NCBI GenBank assembly: GCA_037349315.1
Contig: JBAIAC010000006.1
Coordinates: 16,527,501-16,591,500, forward strand
DNA length: 64,000 nt
Direction: 5' to 3'
Origin: Chelydra serpentina
Lineage: Eukaryota > Chordata > Testudines > Chelydridae
The number at the start of each line of letters is the position of its first letter. Within the stretch, counting starts at the first letter, position 1. The position numbers and the translations under genes are program-made. Shown piece by piece: positions 32,106 through 42,669 of this stretch. The notes under the pieces were generated by a model. It was not told the DNA's origin. It searched no databases and saw nothing but the letters and a program-made list of their open reading frames with translations.

Positions 32106-33875
32106 CAGGGCCGGATTAAGGTTATGAGGGGCCTAAGGCTAATGGGAGGAAAGGGCCTAAGTATGAATTACATATTGCAAACAAAATTATGAAGTCATCA
32201 AACATTTATCTACATACATATTTACTTATATAAAATTAACAAGTTTATTCTACTCTCACTACACTCAATTCTTCAAACAAACAATTTTTTCCCCTTGGTT
32301 TAGCTGTGGCAAAGTCATGAATGATGTCATCATAATTCAAAGACCTGACGATTTCATTCTCAATGCTCAAGAGGGACAAAACACTGAGATGCTCTTGAGT
32401 CATGGTGGGTCGGAGGACATTTTTGACCCTTGTTAGAAGAGAGAAGGAACGTTCTCCACTACAGTTAGTGATCATTAGTGACAAATACAGCCGTAATGCG
32501 GTTTCAACATTTGGGAAATGTTCTATTACATTGGATTTAGTAATAACTCGGCACATCCAAATAGTTTTGCTTTCGTCATCTTTTCTCTCTATCAGAGTGA
32601 TGTGAATTCAACACATTGAAGAAATTCTTTAGTAAAATCTACTGGGAGATCATCTGGGTACTTGTGATACAGCTGTTTGATACCTTCACTGACTTCGGAA
32701 CTTGAAATGTTAGGTAAAAAAATTGTCAGTACACTAAAGCTTTTGTCGATATTTTTGTAAGCCTTGATCCGATGTTCTAATAAACTCTCCACTTTGTCGA
32801 TGATTGTGATGAAGGTATTAACTCTGAAGGCCTCCTTGTCACTGAATGAGCAGGCAGTGCATTATTCAGGATCTTCACATCCTTTCTTGTTGCTAATTTT
32901 TGAGATTCATCATCCTTGATGCTCTCTAGCGCTTCAAGGATGTTGTGGTATCACAGAAACTTCATTCACAGCTTCAGCATTGGCACTCCACCATGTCCTT
33001 GAGAGTGATTTGGGCACTGGGCATTCCTTTGGTAGTGAATCTCTAAGAATCATCCAAAGACTAGTTGATACAGAGGAAAAAAATGTACAATTCTTGGACA
33101 AATCCAAAAAAAGAAACTGCTTCAACACAACAACCCATGGCAGACTGGCCAACAAGGTTGTGTGAGTGTGCAGCACATGGTATATAATCAACCAAAGCAT
33201 TGCACTCTTTTATCTTTGTCTGTATCTCTAAATATTTGCCACTCATATTACTTGCATTGTCATAGCTTTGGCCATGACAAAGGCTGATGTCAATCCCATT
33301 TTCGGCAAGAAAATTGAGTAGGTACGAGGCAAGTTTCTCCCCTGTGTGGCTAGTGATGTTTATGAAGGTCATGAAATGCTCAAGTGGTCCACTGGGTAAC
33401 ACAACGCATGATGACAGTCAGCTGATCTACATGTGACACATCCGGTGTTGAGTCAACAGACTTGAAAAATATCCCACATCTTTTGATCTCATATACAATG
33501 GCTGATAGTGTCTTATGTGCCAGTAGTGCAATGAATTCACCACAAATAGTCTTTGATAGATATGATGTATGACCTCTTCCACAATTTGCATGTTCATTGA
33601 TGTGCTAAAAAAGGGTTCAATTTAGCGAATAGCTCTAGAACACGAAGGTAATTGAAACACAATGGCAATCTAACAGTCTCATCTGAGCCATGGAATGGCA
33701 CACCATGTTCAGCAAAGAAAACTATGGTTTAAATTATGCGTCTGAGAACGTTCTTCCAATAAGCGCGAGCTTCCAAAAACTGGTTTTCCATTTGACAATG
33801 ACCACAAGCACCTGCACCTGCTAGGGAGAAAGTCCTACTCTTCAGCATTGCTCTAATTCAGGATTGTCAATTATC
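32106..33875 (-). pseudogene. hAT transposase relic, ZMYM1-like family, antisense
   Basis: The plus-strand left end, CAGGGCCGGATTAAGG at 32106, is a hAT-type terminus. On the minus strand, from upstream to downstream, there is an N-terminal zinc-finger-adjacent piece (near 33690-33830), a central piece with HTGEKLASYLLNFL and SYDNASNMSGKY (33061-33402), and the C-terminal dimerisation domain with CSGERSFSLLTRVKN (32245-32556). These are typical of hAT transposases often predicted as zinc finger MYM-type protein 1-like. Stops and frameshifts separate all the pieces, so no transposase can be made. It sits inside the DIRS-like element. Confidence 0.75.
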
Positions 33876-34115
33876 AGGCTTTAATGGCAAGGTACAACCG
33901 TATCAACTATTCCAAACTAAACTCGTTCATTGACCACCTACCAGCAGAACACAGGGAGCAGTTCCAGGCAATTGTTGCAGAGCACCAACTACTCCCCAGG
34001 ACAATCTTACGAGTCTCCCTCAGTGCTGCTGACACCGCTGTCCATTTGATCGCTACAGCAGGGATGATGAGAAGAGCCTCCTGGCTCCAGCTTTCTAGTT
34101 TCCCAAAGGAGGTTC
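33876..34115 (+). pseudogene. DIRS-like gag ORF, C-terminal remnant
   Basis: The plus frame from 33884 reads through a helical stretch (HREQFQAIVAEHQLLPRTIL), an SAADTAVHLI block and RRASWLQLSSFPKEV. This matches the C-terminal conserved region of LAP2-like gag proteins in turtle DIRS elements, and it continues the element broken at 32105. A 17-bp unit, TTCCCAAAGGAGGTTCA, is partly repeated three times at about 34097-34146, at its end. Confidence 0.55.
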
Positions 34116-34164
34116 ATCCCAAAGGAGGCTTCCCAAAGGAGGTTCATGGGGGAGAGAGGGGAGT

Positions 34165-34712
34165 GCCACCTGAAAACTTGATCAGTATGCTCTCTATACC
34201 TACATCCAGGCCATTAATAAAGATGTTAAACAACACTGGACCCAGAACAGTTCCCTGTAGAACCTCACTTGAGACTCCCCTCCAATCTGACATCATTCCA
34301 TTAATAGTTACTCTTTGTTTGCCATTGTTTAACCAATTATGTATCCACTTAACGGTAGTTCTGTCGCGCCTGCATTTCTCCAGCTTACTTATCAGAATGT
34401 CATATGGGACTGTGTCAAAAGCCTTGCTGAAGTCGGGGTATATTATGTCCACTGCATTCCCTTATTCACCAAATCAGTTACCCTGTCAAAGAAAGAAATC
34501 AAGCTGGTTTGGCATGCTTTGTTCTTGGTAAATCCATGCTGGGTGCTAGTGATCACCCCTTCATCCTCCAGCTATTTGCAAATTGAATGTTTTATACTTT
34601 GTTCTTGTAGCTTTCCAGGTATCGAAGTCAGGCTGACTGGTCTATAGTTTCCTGGCTCTTCCTTTTCTCCCTTTTTAAAGATGGGTATTACATTAGCTCT
34701 TTGGGCCCATTT
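34165..34712 (-). mobile_element. CR1 LINE reverse-transcriptase fragment, antisense
   Basis: The minus frame includes DIIYPDFSKAFDTVPYD, the RT block containing the first catalytic Asp, then WIHNWLNNGKQRV and VLGPVLFNIFIN. The downstream FxDD box is lost at 34165. The copy is internal to CR1, with neither end present, and has been broken by later events. Flanking Gypsy gag and DIRS sequences show that this is a patchwork. Confidence 0.85.
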
Positions 34713-34719
34713 ATTTCAT

Positions 34720-34944
34720 GTAATTTAATACAAACCACCTCCTGTTGAATTTGTCCCTTTCATATATAATATTGTGTCTGCCTATGAAATGGGCATCAAA
34801 AGCCTCTTTCACTTGGGTGTACTCTTTCTTTTCCTCATCTGTGAGGGGCAGGGTGCACAGGGTTTCTTCAGTAGCATCCCCCATGGCAAATATATGGGCA
34901 TCTGGCTGGTATTCTTGTGCTTTCTCTGTTAAATAAGAAGCCAT
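34720..34944 (-). pseudogene. Gypsy-type gag fragment, antisense
   Basis: The minus-strand frame (77 codons) includes HIFAMGDATEETLCTL and FDAHFIGRHNIIYERDKFNR. These are typical of the capsid-like gag region of Ty3/Gypsy elements in vertebrates. The fragment starts near MASYLTEKAQEY and ends at the CR1 junction, without nucleocapsid or protease. It may come from the same element as the integrase fragment at 30.6-30.9 kb. Confidence 0.7.
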
Positions 34945-35274
34945 CTGGAATTGCTCAAATATACAGCTCTAGCAGGGCCAGCTGCCTGATCTACCAAAAT
35001 CAAACTTCTCTAACAGAGCCATTTGCAGTATGGACCCCATTGCTGCATGGAGACAGGACCCTGGTTCCTTCCTGCTGCAGCTTTCACAGGCCTCCAACTG
35101 TGAGGAGACAAATTAAGAAGCGGCTTGAGACCTGTCTAGGAAGTCCCCACACTTATTAAGCTGCCCGGCTGCAACACATACTGGTCTTCTTTGCTAACTG
35201 TGAAGGACTAGGAATGCTATAACCACTCCACAGTTTACATTCACAAAACCCTTGAACAGGGTAAGTATTTCATG
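34945..35274. other. Unannotated DNA
   Basis: No gene or repeat is recognised between the gag fragment and the GC-rich repeat. Confidence 0.35.
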
Positions 35275-35965
35275 TCCTTAGACATGGCATGTCTGTAATG
35301 GCATTCGTACTTTGAATGATGGGCGACTCTTGGGAGGGACACAAAGGGGGGCACCAGCTATAGGGGGGGCATGTGACTCCCCATGTGACTCCTCCCTGCC
35401 ACACCCCCAGCCCTGGTCCCCATGCTCTCCCTTTGCCCTCCCCATCCCACATTACCTGGGGGAGGCGCTGTCCCCCCCGCACTGTGCCGAATACCGATTT
35501 CAGGTGAAAGGAGGGCGGCTCCATGCCAGCAGCTCCTCCATCTCGGCTGTACTTCCCCAGCCCTTCCATACATCTGCATCTCCTGGAGTCTGTACAGCCC
35601 TGTTGGAGGACAGGGCTGGGGGTGGTACCGGTACAGCTGTGCCGCAGGAGCGGACAGCAGAGGGTGCTGGCTCCTGGGAGGGGCGGTCCCACGTTCTGCT
35701 CCTTTCGCCGCTGCGGTTCCTGGGAGAGCCCTGGTTCAGTTCAGCACCGCAGCTCCTCCGGTGGGGCTGTATAGACCCCAGGAGACGCAGCTGTGTGGAA
35801 GGGCTGGAGGTGGGGCTGGGGGGGCAGTAGAGTCGTGCTGGAGGAGCTGCCAGCGTGGGACCGCCTGGCAGCCCCATGTTCTGCTTCTTTCACCGCTGTG
35901 GTTCCCTGCTGAATGTGCCCCCCCCAAGGTGTCTGGGGAGGGGCATGTGACCCTTCTTGCCCCTC
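35275..35965. repeat. GC-rich repeat with a 44-bp inverted repeat
   Basis: The arms at 35557-35600 and 35764-35807 are reverse complements at 39 of 44 positions, with about 163 bases between them. A 30-bp direct repeat containing CCGCTGCGGTTCC and CCGCTGTGGTTCC lies near 35693-35722 and 35878-35908. Several Pro/Ser-rich frames on both strands (up to 205 codons) are consequences of the GC content. I think it is a non-coding mobile or foldback repeat, but no terminal repeats or target duplication were found. Confidence 0.5.
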
Positions 35966-36094
35966 CCAGGCATCGCCTGAGCAAGGCAAACTATAAGCAA
36001 ATAGAAGCTGCATTCTGTGCTAGACAGCTTGAGAAATAGCTGATTTACCAAACATAACCTCTTGATCCTTACATTGTAAGCTGTTTGTGCCAGG

Positions 36095-36205
36095 GACTAT
36101 TGTTTTGTTTTGTGTTTATATGGTGTCTAGCACACTGAGATTCTGATCCATGGCTGGGGCCCTTAGGCATTACCATCATACTACTCCTACTAAATAATAA
36201 ATAAA
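36095..36205 (+). mobile_element. Old L3/CORE-type repeat tail
   Basis: GTGTCTAGCACACTGAGATTCTG, GGCTGGGGCCCTTAGGCATTACC and an AATAATAAATAAATAAAT tail fit the 3' end of an ancient amniote LINE/SINE tail, as at 57440-57525 and 59975-60115. Confidence 0.55.
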
Positions 36206-36272
36206 TAAATGGATGTGTTTGTGAAAAATGAACTTCCCTTTTTCCTTTTTGTCATCTGGTTTAGTTATTGTG

Positions 36273-37383
36273 GCCGCCTGCTCAGGACACCCAAAACTGT
36301 GAGCCACTTAGTTACCATTATGCCTCAGCTGGAGTGAACTTTGCTGCTACTAAGCTGTGTATCAATTCCCTGATACACCAGATTGTCTGCCTTGCCAGCA
36401 AACTCTTCAGGACTTGCCAGTCCTAATGTTACCTTGCAGGTAACAATCAGTGAACATTTCTGAGTTCCCCAGAGATGTCTCCCTGCAGTGTCCAGTCCCA
36501 CTCATTGGACACTCAACGAAGTTATTAAGTTTGCTGCCTCCAAAGAGGCAGTACGCACCAGCCTGTTAGGTTAGTGGAGGATGCGTTCTCCACTGTTAAT
36601 ACACAGCACTGAGATGATTTTTAATAAAACAAGAATACGTTTATTAACAAAGAGCGGAGATTTAAGTGATACTAAACAAGAAAAAAGAGAAGTGTGGTTA
36701 CTAATAAAATAAAACAAAGCAAAAGACGCTTTCTAGTGACTAAAACTTAATCTTAGTAAGTTACAATCTTTGCCTAAGCTGTTTTCTTACTTATGTCAGC
36801 ATCATGACTAGGGGTCCAACTTTCATAGGCTTAAAGGGTGCTGTTCCCTATGCCCCCCTCAGTGATGGAGAACTAAAATGTCTTTTTAGTTTTCCCTTAT
36901 GTTACTCAAAGTCCATTGTCTCTGCCTCAAGAGCCCGGAAGGCTTCCTGGGGTGCAGATTCTGTCTCCTGGCATGATTGTTAAATGGTCTTCTCCCCTTT
37001 TTGTTTAGCTTGATAGCTTTGTTTATCTCATATGTAAATAAATATACTTTCATTGTTCTCTGCCTGTAACCAAGTTGGTCAGACTGGTAAATACACTTTT
37101 CTTTGTCTAGGGCAGGCTGATTTTAATGGTCTCCCTCCCAGACACATTTTAAGATCATATTTCCAGCACACATCTATAACTCATTGTGAAACATCTGAAC
37201 ATACATCACGTAAAGATTTCTGGGACCAGTGAGTCACCAGTTTACATCTGATACCTCACATGACACCTTTGGGATATATATGATGACAATGGTGTGTTGA
37301 GACAATGTGTGTGTCAGGCCTGACATGAGTTACAATATGGGGGGGCTCTTCCAGTTGGCATAGAGGGGCTCCTGGGGGTCACA
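36273..37383 (-). mobile_element. Possible solo LTR, antisense
   Basis: The minus-strand reading starts TGTGACCCCCAGGAGCC (ending at 37383). An AATAAA at the complement of about 36640-36646 fits a polyadenylation signal in a long LTR. The distal end is uncertain (36273 to 36300). No target duplication and no coding body were found. The AT- and purine-rich middle (36620-36730) has no gene. Confidence 0.4.
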
Positions 37384-37723
37384 GTTTTAAAATAGCCAGG
37401 ATTGAGGAAATGAAATAAAAAATTCTTAATAAATTAAACTTATGCAAAGAAATTAGTTGATTAAAATTTCAGTATAACTATGTCAAATATATTGCAGACA
37501 TGGACCCTTTGAAAGACAAGTGTAACAGATTTTCCTCTTAAAATGTCTAGGAGACCATAACCGCAAAGTTTCAGGATAATGTTTTTTTTTTTAAATTTTC
37601 AGTAAGAAATGTTGATTAATGAACATAATTAACAGACAAAGAATAAAGATGTCAAAGGTATCTCTCATTGGCGATGCAGTGTTGTAACAATATTGGTCCC
37701 TGGATATTAGAGAGACAAGATGG
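37384..37723. other. Unannotated DNA
   Basis: No gene or repeat is recognised. Confidence 0.35.
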
Positions 37724-37892
37724 GTGAGGTAATTTATTCTATGGGACCAATTTCTATTGGTGAGCGAGGTAAGCTTTTGAGCTTATGTAGAGCTCTTCTT
37801 CATGCCCAGGCCTGAAGCCGAGCTCTGTATAAGCTCAAAAGCTTGTCTCTCTCACCAACAGAAGTTCGTCCAATAAAAGATATTACCTCATG
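37724..37892. mobile_element. Second inverted-repeat element with hammerhead-like cores
   Basis: The left arm (about 37724-37806) and right arm (about 37810-37892) are reverse complements with some mismatches. Both contain GGTGAG(C/A)GAG(A)...AAGCTTTTGAGCTTAT. In each arm a CTGAAGA-like box is followed by a stem (GAGCT/AGCTC), AAAA and GCTT. This is the same layout as the 1744-1968 element, but with a different stem II sequence. I could not find a clean target duplication. It probably belongs to another Penelope-like terminal-repeat family. Confidence 0.55.
37812..37849 (+). ncRNA. Degenerate hammerhead-like core, right arm of second element
   Basis: CTGAAGC (37812-37818) fits CUGANGA with the last base changed. 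A one-base spacer follows, then stem II GAGCT (37820-37824) pairing with AGCTC (37832-37836), then AAAA (37837-37840) in place of GAAA, then GCTTGT. The opposite-strand arm has ATGAAGA (complement of 37797-37803), the same stem (37779-37783 with 37791-37795) and AAAA (complement of 37775-37778). Cleavage activity is unlikely with these changes. Confidence 0.4.
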
Positions 37893-38154
37893 AACCACGT
37901 TTCTGTAAAGACATTTCTATTTTTCTAAAGACCAGGGGAAATATTAAATAGAAATTTTAAGACGCCAGCATAAGGCAAAGGCCTTCAAAGCAGCCCTAAG
38001 TTGGAGACCCCAAGAGTCCAATATCTAGATTTGTAATAGGTAATGCTGAAAACAATTGGAAGGGATATTAAACCTTATGTTTCAGGGTTCAAGCCAACTC
38101 TATCTATTACATATTAGAATGAGATTTAATGTTAGAGGTTGACTATCTTATATC

Positions 38155-38250
38155 TGCCTTCCCTGGGGCTTTTACTGTGGTAGTGGCCACTATCGTGGAC
38201 TAAATGTACCTCAGCTCTGATCCAGTATGGCAATTCCTATGTTCCCTTAT
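38155..38250 (+). mobile_element. CR1 LINE 3' tail fragment
   Basis: GGACTAAATGTACCTCAGC followed by CTGATCCAGTATGGCAATTCC and TATGTTCCCTTA matches the 3' end of the CR1 lineage seen at 60196-60590. There is no coding sequence. Confidence 0.65.
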
Positions 38251-41038
38251 TTCAAAGTGTGTCATATACAACTGAGTAGCTACAAGGTTTATTAAATGCT
38301 TATTTAGAAGTACACAGACACACATTTTAGAAGTACACTCAAGAGATTCAAACTTCATAAATGAAGAAAGAGTGAACTGAACAAGACTGAGGTCCAGATA
38401 CTGATCACCTTACTCACACTGAGTCACACCTTTTCCCACAAGTAGTCTGACTGAAGTCAATGGGGCTACTCGTGCAGTAAGGTGCTATTCAGTGGTATTT
38501 AATACCAGTGAAGGTATTAAAATCTGGCCATATACATTAAATATTTATATAGCTGTTTAATGCTGGTGTTGATCTCAGCTAAGGCTGTTGGAGAACAGAT
38601 GACTCAAATAACTTAAATTGCTGGGAGTGGGATAGTTAAATAAGTTTAGAACAGCATCAAAGGATGTGGAGAAGTTTTTCTATAAAAGGGCCAGAAAGCT
38701 TCAAAATGGGTATTCCTGCAGGGAAAAAAAGCTGTTTACAGAGAAGCTGCATGATGAGAGAGCACAGAGCTCTACAAAGCTAGCCAAGAAGATTACACCA
38801 CCGTTAACCAAAGGGTTCTATAAAAGTTTTGAAAAGTTTGCAGAGCTGTAGGTGTTGAAACAGGAGACCTTTAGAAAAGGAGGTCCTGAGCAGATGTCCA
38901 CTGGTAGCTTAAACAGTTGAAATTCCACGGGCAGAACCAGGATGTCCCAAGACATCTATACCTTATGGATTTTGGATTCTGGAAACCCATGAAAATGATG
39001 TGCGGTTTCCAATCTGAAGTCACTAAAGAGATGCCCTGCTTTTTCCTGGACTATGAAAAAGTTATGCATGAAGTACAACTCATATTCTCACTTGCCTGTC
39101 TTAATTAACTATTCACATGAGGCGAGGATTGTCTTCTGATTGGTTCACGTCAGATTTAAAAACAAAAGAAGGGGAACCAGTCATTGGACTGTCTCTCAAA
39201 CCTGAATAAAACAAGCTTAATGCCTTCAACCAATTGCTTCTCAGATGCTGAAAATTACTGGGAGAACTGGGAATGAAAGCTGGCTCAGTGAGCTGGCCAT
39301 GTATGATTCCCCCCACCCGCCCCGGTAACAAAGACTCACTACAAATAAGCACCTAATTAACTAATTGAAACCTCCATCTGCAGGCACTAAGCAGTTTGGC
39401 CCTATGATCCTATAGGATCATACAGCTGGAAATCAAAGCCTCCATGTGTTCTAGAATTGAAATGGAAATGATTCTAATCTTATATACACTGAACAGTGAC
39501 ATAGTGATGTCACAAATATGACAATATCACATCAACCTAATGATAAAGGTGCCTATCATTTGGGTATCTATAGAGAATGGCTTGAAGAAGCTTGAGAAGT
39601 TTTAAAGGGTATTTTCCTCTTTCCCTCTCCAAGAAGCCAGAGTGTGTGAGGTTTGCCATTTGCAGAAGTGGCTTATTGAAAGGGGAGCCCAGTGGTTAAA
39701 GGAGGTTAAAAGGGAATAGGGAAGTCTCAAAAGAGGGCGAGATGTAGGTTACCCCTCAGAGTCCAAGCATCATAAAGAGATGCAGTTCCTTCTTGTCCAC
39801 GTGCATGTCTGCTTCCCCCCGCACCTATGAAGAGAAATCAACAAAGAATTTTGTCCTCTGATGTTCCACAATGGCCTGTCTCATATCTGGGTCTTCTTTT
39901 GTTGGGCAGGAGATGACACCTCTGGTGGGAAAACTAGTATTTCACAGTTGGTAATGCTTCTTCCCTGAGTGTGGGAGTTTGCAGTTTCAAAGCAAACGCC
40001 TAAATGCTATCTGATGTTGTTAGTGTTGCGGAGCGTTGCTTGTGCTGCAGAGTTGTAAATGCTGCTAGGTCTGCTACTCTTGGACCTCCAGTGTTAGCTG
40101 TACTAGCAGCGAGTGCAGCACGTTGTTTCAGCAGACCTCGATGTTATTCATAAAGAAAGACTGCAGGCTGGGTTCGTCCAGGTTTATTGTCAACAAAGCA
40201 TGGTACTAGTACTCTGACCAATGGGTCACAGGGACACTAACACATATATGCCCGTGACAAAGTAAAGGGTCAGTCAACATAACAAGATGCTGTCCCCTGG
40301 GCTGATACAAAGATGTCACTTTTATGACTTCTCCTTTTATACATCGATACCAACAAGTTACATATTAAACTCCAGATATTGTTAGTTACCATCCTTGTAC
40401 CTGCTAGTTCAAACAAAACTTCCTCATCCATTATCCTGCCATCCCATCCTTATTTTCAGAAAGGTTGCTGTGTTCCAATACAATCCCTTGGGAATTTATT
40501 TACATAGTTACTTGAGAACTCTGAGTGTTCTTGTACCATCCTCTCCAGTCAGGAATGTGCTTACTTGGTGTAACCGTGCCTCCATGGGTCACAACTGAGA
40601 ATATGAAATTCAGGACAAACTGCTGAGAAATAGGGCAGACACACCCCTTCTCCCATAAAATATACCAGACCAGCAACCAAAGTAAACTTCCGTTTCATCA
40701 CACTGACTAACAAGAAGTTTAAACACATTTTTATAAATGTAATACCTATTTTAACAATACTAATACACAGGCAAGCCACTGTGGTTTCCAAATATGCAGT
40801 TGTCAGTGTTCAATGAGACGTAGGGGCCTTGGCATGAGCCAGCATCTGGTCTGCCAGTGCCACACAGCGCTTCCAGTGTGGTGTTTTCATTTGCCTCCAT
40901 TATTAGGAGGCAGGTTGCACCAGTTGTAGCTTTTGTGCAGTAGGTATGTTCAAATCCAGGTACAACAAGTGGCAATAGCCTGTGCTGGGTGTAAGCATGA
41001 TTCCCATTGGCTCAGTTCTTCTCTCAGAGAACAGGGCA
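38251..41038. other. Unannotated DNA
   Basis: No gene is recognised in 2.8 kb. The 61- and 63-codon ORFs at 38666 and 38917 are Lys-rich or featureless. A possible retroviral-LTR-like stretch around 40140-40770 (TTTATTGTCAACAAAGC on the plus strand) is too uncertain to call. A CTGAAGTCAATGGGG motif is at about 38451. Confidence 0.35.
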
Positions 41039-41161
41039 TAGGGGTGCCAATGTTGGTTAGACGTATGCCTGGAGATTTCATCACATGACATAATCTTACA
41101 TTAAAGATTAATCTTTAATTCCTGCAGATTTCAAGCCAATCCCAGAGGGTTGGCAACCTTA
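41039..41161. mobile_element. 123-bp hAT MITE with 8-bp target duplication (7/8)
   Basis: The flanks ACAGGGCA (41031-41038) and ACAAGGCA (41162-41169) match at seven of eight bases. The termini are TAGGGGTGCCAA and, reverse-complemented, TAAGGTTGCCAA. The centre contains the self-complementary words ATTAAAGATTAATCTTTAAT (41100-41119). No coding sequence is present. Confidence 0.8.
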
Positions 41162-42483
41162 ACAAGGCATTTTGATGGCCAATCAAAATGAAAAAAGGTC
41201 TTCCTTGCCCCTGAATATACTTTTTTGTACAACCTTTGATATGAAGACCATCCTGTTCTCTCTCCAAGTCAGATTGTATTACTCAGTCATAAAAAAGAGC
41301 TCTGTTCTTGTTTCCAGACCAGGGTTCTTCTTCCAAACAACTGAGTTCACTTTGTGTGAGACCAGTCTTTGCAATTTGCTTCTTTATGCTCTCACAACAC
41401 ACTGTGGCTGCTTATGGTAGCAGTGTAGTGTTGCCACAAACATCCAGTCTTATACTTCCCTTTTTATTTAATGAGGAATATAAAGAATGAAAGTAAAAAG
41501 TTGTTCAGAGGTGAGAGAAGGGGAGCACAGATTAAGAAATAAAGTGCTCTCAAAGCAAATCTTGCAGCCCCAGTTAATTGAATAGTTAAACTCTCTTGGC
41601 ATCCATTTGAAAGTTCCAAAGTATATCCCTTTTTGATATGCCTTTTTTTTTTCTTGCCTCCCTTGGCTTGTGCTAAGCCCCAAAGTCTGGCAAACTGATG
41701 GAGAGCTCTGAAAACAATCAAGACCGGTTCACCCTGTGGATTTTCTGAGGATATCCCAGCTTGTAGTCTGACGCTCTTATGCTGCATATAAATTGTATGT
41801 ACAACTGGGTTGTGGGGTTGGCACCTAAGACCTTGCAGACTTTTCGGTGCTGGGGCAGATGCATAAAAGAGATATTTATTTGTGGCAGATGCCTGATTTG
41901 CCTCCTTTCTGCTGCTTGTAAAGTGCCAATGGTGGAGTAATACCTTTCTTCTGTGAAATTCTGTGAGCTCTGTCCCTGCGGGAAATAGCACAGTATTGTG
42001 ATGCAAATTTTCTGCCAAATCTCACAAATCCCTCACTGCAGGGATTTCCTTTTCAGACGTCTATCCTCCTGTCTATAGAGTGCTCACATTCAGTATAGAA
42101 GGGCTTATCACTTCCTTTTAGGAATATAAGAACCCATGGCACTCTACAGCCTGCAAAAACCCACCTGGTGAGCAAGCTCTCATTTATTCAATTTTTCAAA
42201 TCTTGTCAAGGGCTGCTCTAGAGAAGAAGAGAGTCTGATAAGTTATTTGCCGTTACTTTAAAATATGCCTGCCTCAACGTTGTTTCAAGAGATATGTGCT
42301 TCTACACTTTGGAATATGTAATTTAAAGCAGAATTATTTCTGTCGTTCAATGTATAACCTAATAATGTGTAATGATGTCTGATATTTACATGGTACCATC
42401 TGGCTATCTGGATATTTATATGGCTCCAATCACAAATTATCAGAATGCTTTTCAAGTAGTTAAAAAGGGAGGGGAAATGTGGT
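41162..42483. other. Unannotated DNA with the longest non-transposon ORF
   Basis: A 184-codon open frame on the minus strand (41464-42018) shows no recognised domain. It has a Lys-rich patch (GGKKKKRHIKKG) and a hydrophobic C-terminus that could form a membrane segment. It lacks convincing splice or promoter context and is probably a chance frame. No repeat is recognised. Confidence 0.3.
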
Positions 42484-42650
42484 CCCCAGTGGTTAGCGTG
42501 CTAGTCTGAGACTCAGATGCCTGGGTTCTGATCCTTGTTCTTCCACAGACTTCCTGTGTGACGTTGGACAAGTTACTTAGTCTCTCTCTGCCTCATCTTC
42601 ACATCTGTAAAATGGGGGTAGTAGTGCTTCCCTACCTCCTGAGGGTATGT
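42484..42650 (+). mobile_element. MIR/CORE-SINE, tRNA-derived
   Basis: A tRNA-like head carries an A box (AGTGGTTAGCGTG) and B box (GGTTCTGATCC). It is followed by the CORE segment GACTTCCTGTGTGACGTTGG and CTGCCTCATCTTCACATCTG, then AAAATGGGGGTAGTAGTGC. This is the order of the ancient amniote MIR/CORE family. Its 3' part probably continues at 43605-43690 after an insertion. Confidence 0.8.
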
Positions 42651-42669
42651 AGAAGAGTAGACTGGGCAT

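Noticed and set aside
31363..32119. Host LAP2/TMPO exon
   Set aside because: The resemblance is to the LAP2-like gag of DIRS elements, and the element continues after the hAT insertion.
32245..33402. Host ZMYM1 gene
   Set aside because: The pieces are separated by stops and bounded by a hAT-type end, so this is a transposase relic.
35270..36039. Several long overlapping ORFs on both strands
   Set aside because: GC-rich repeat DNA with inverted arms gives open frames on both strands. No domain is visible.
40140..40770. Another antisense LTR
   Set aside because: A TTTATTG signal and a repeat-like feel were all I could cite. No ends or target duplication were found.
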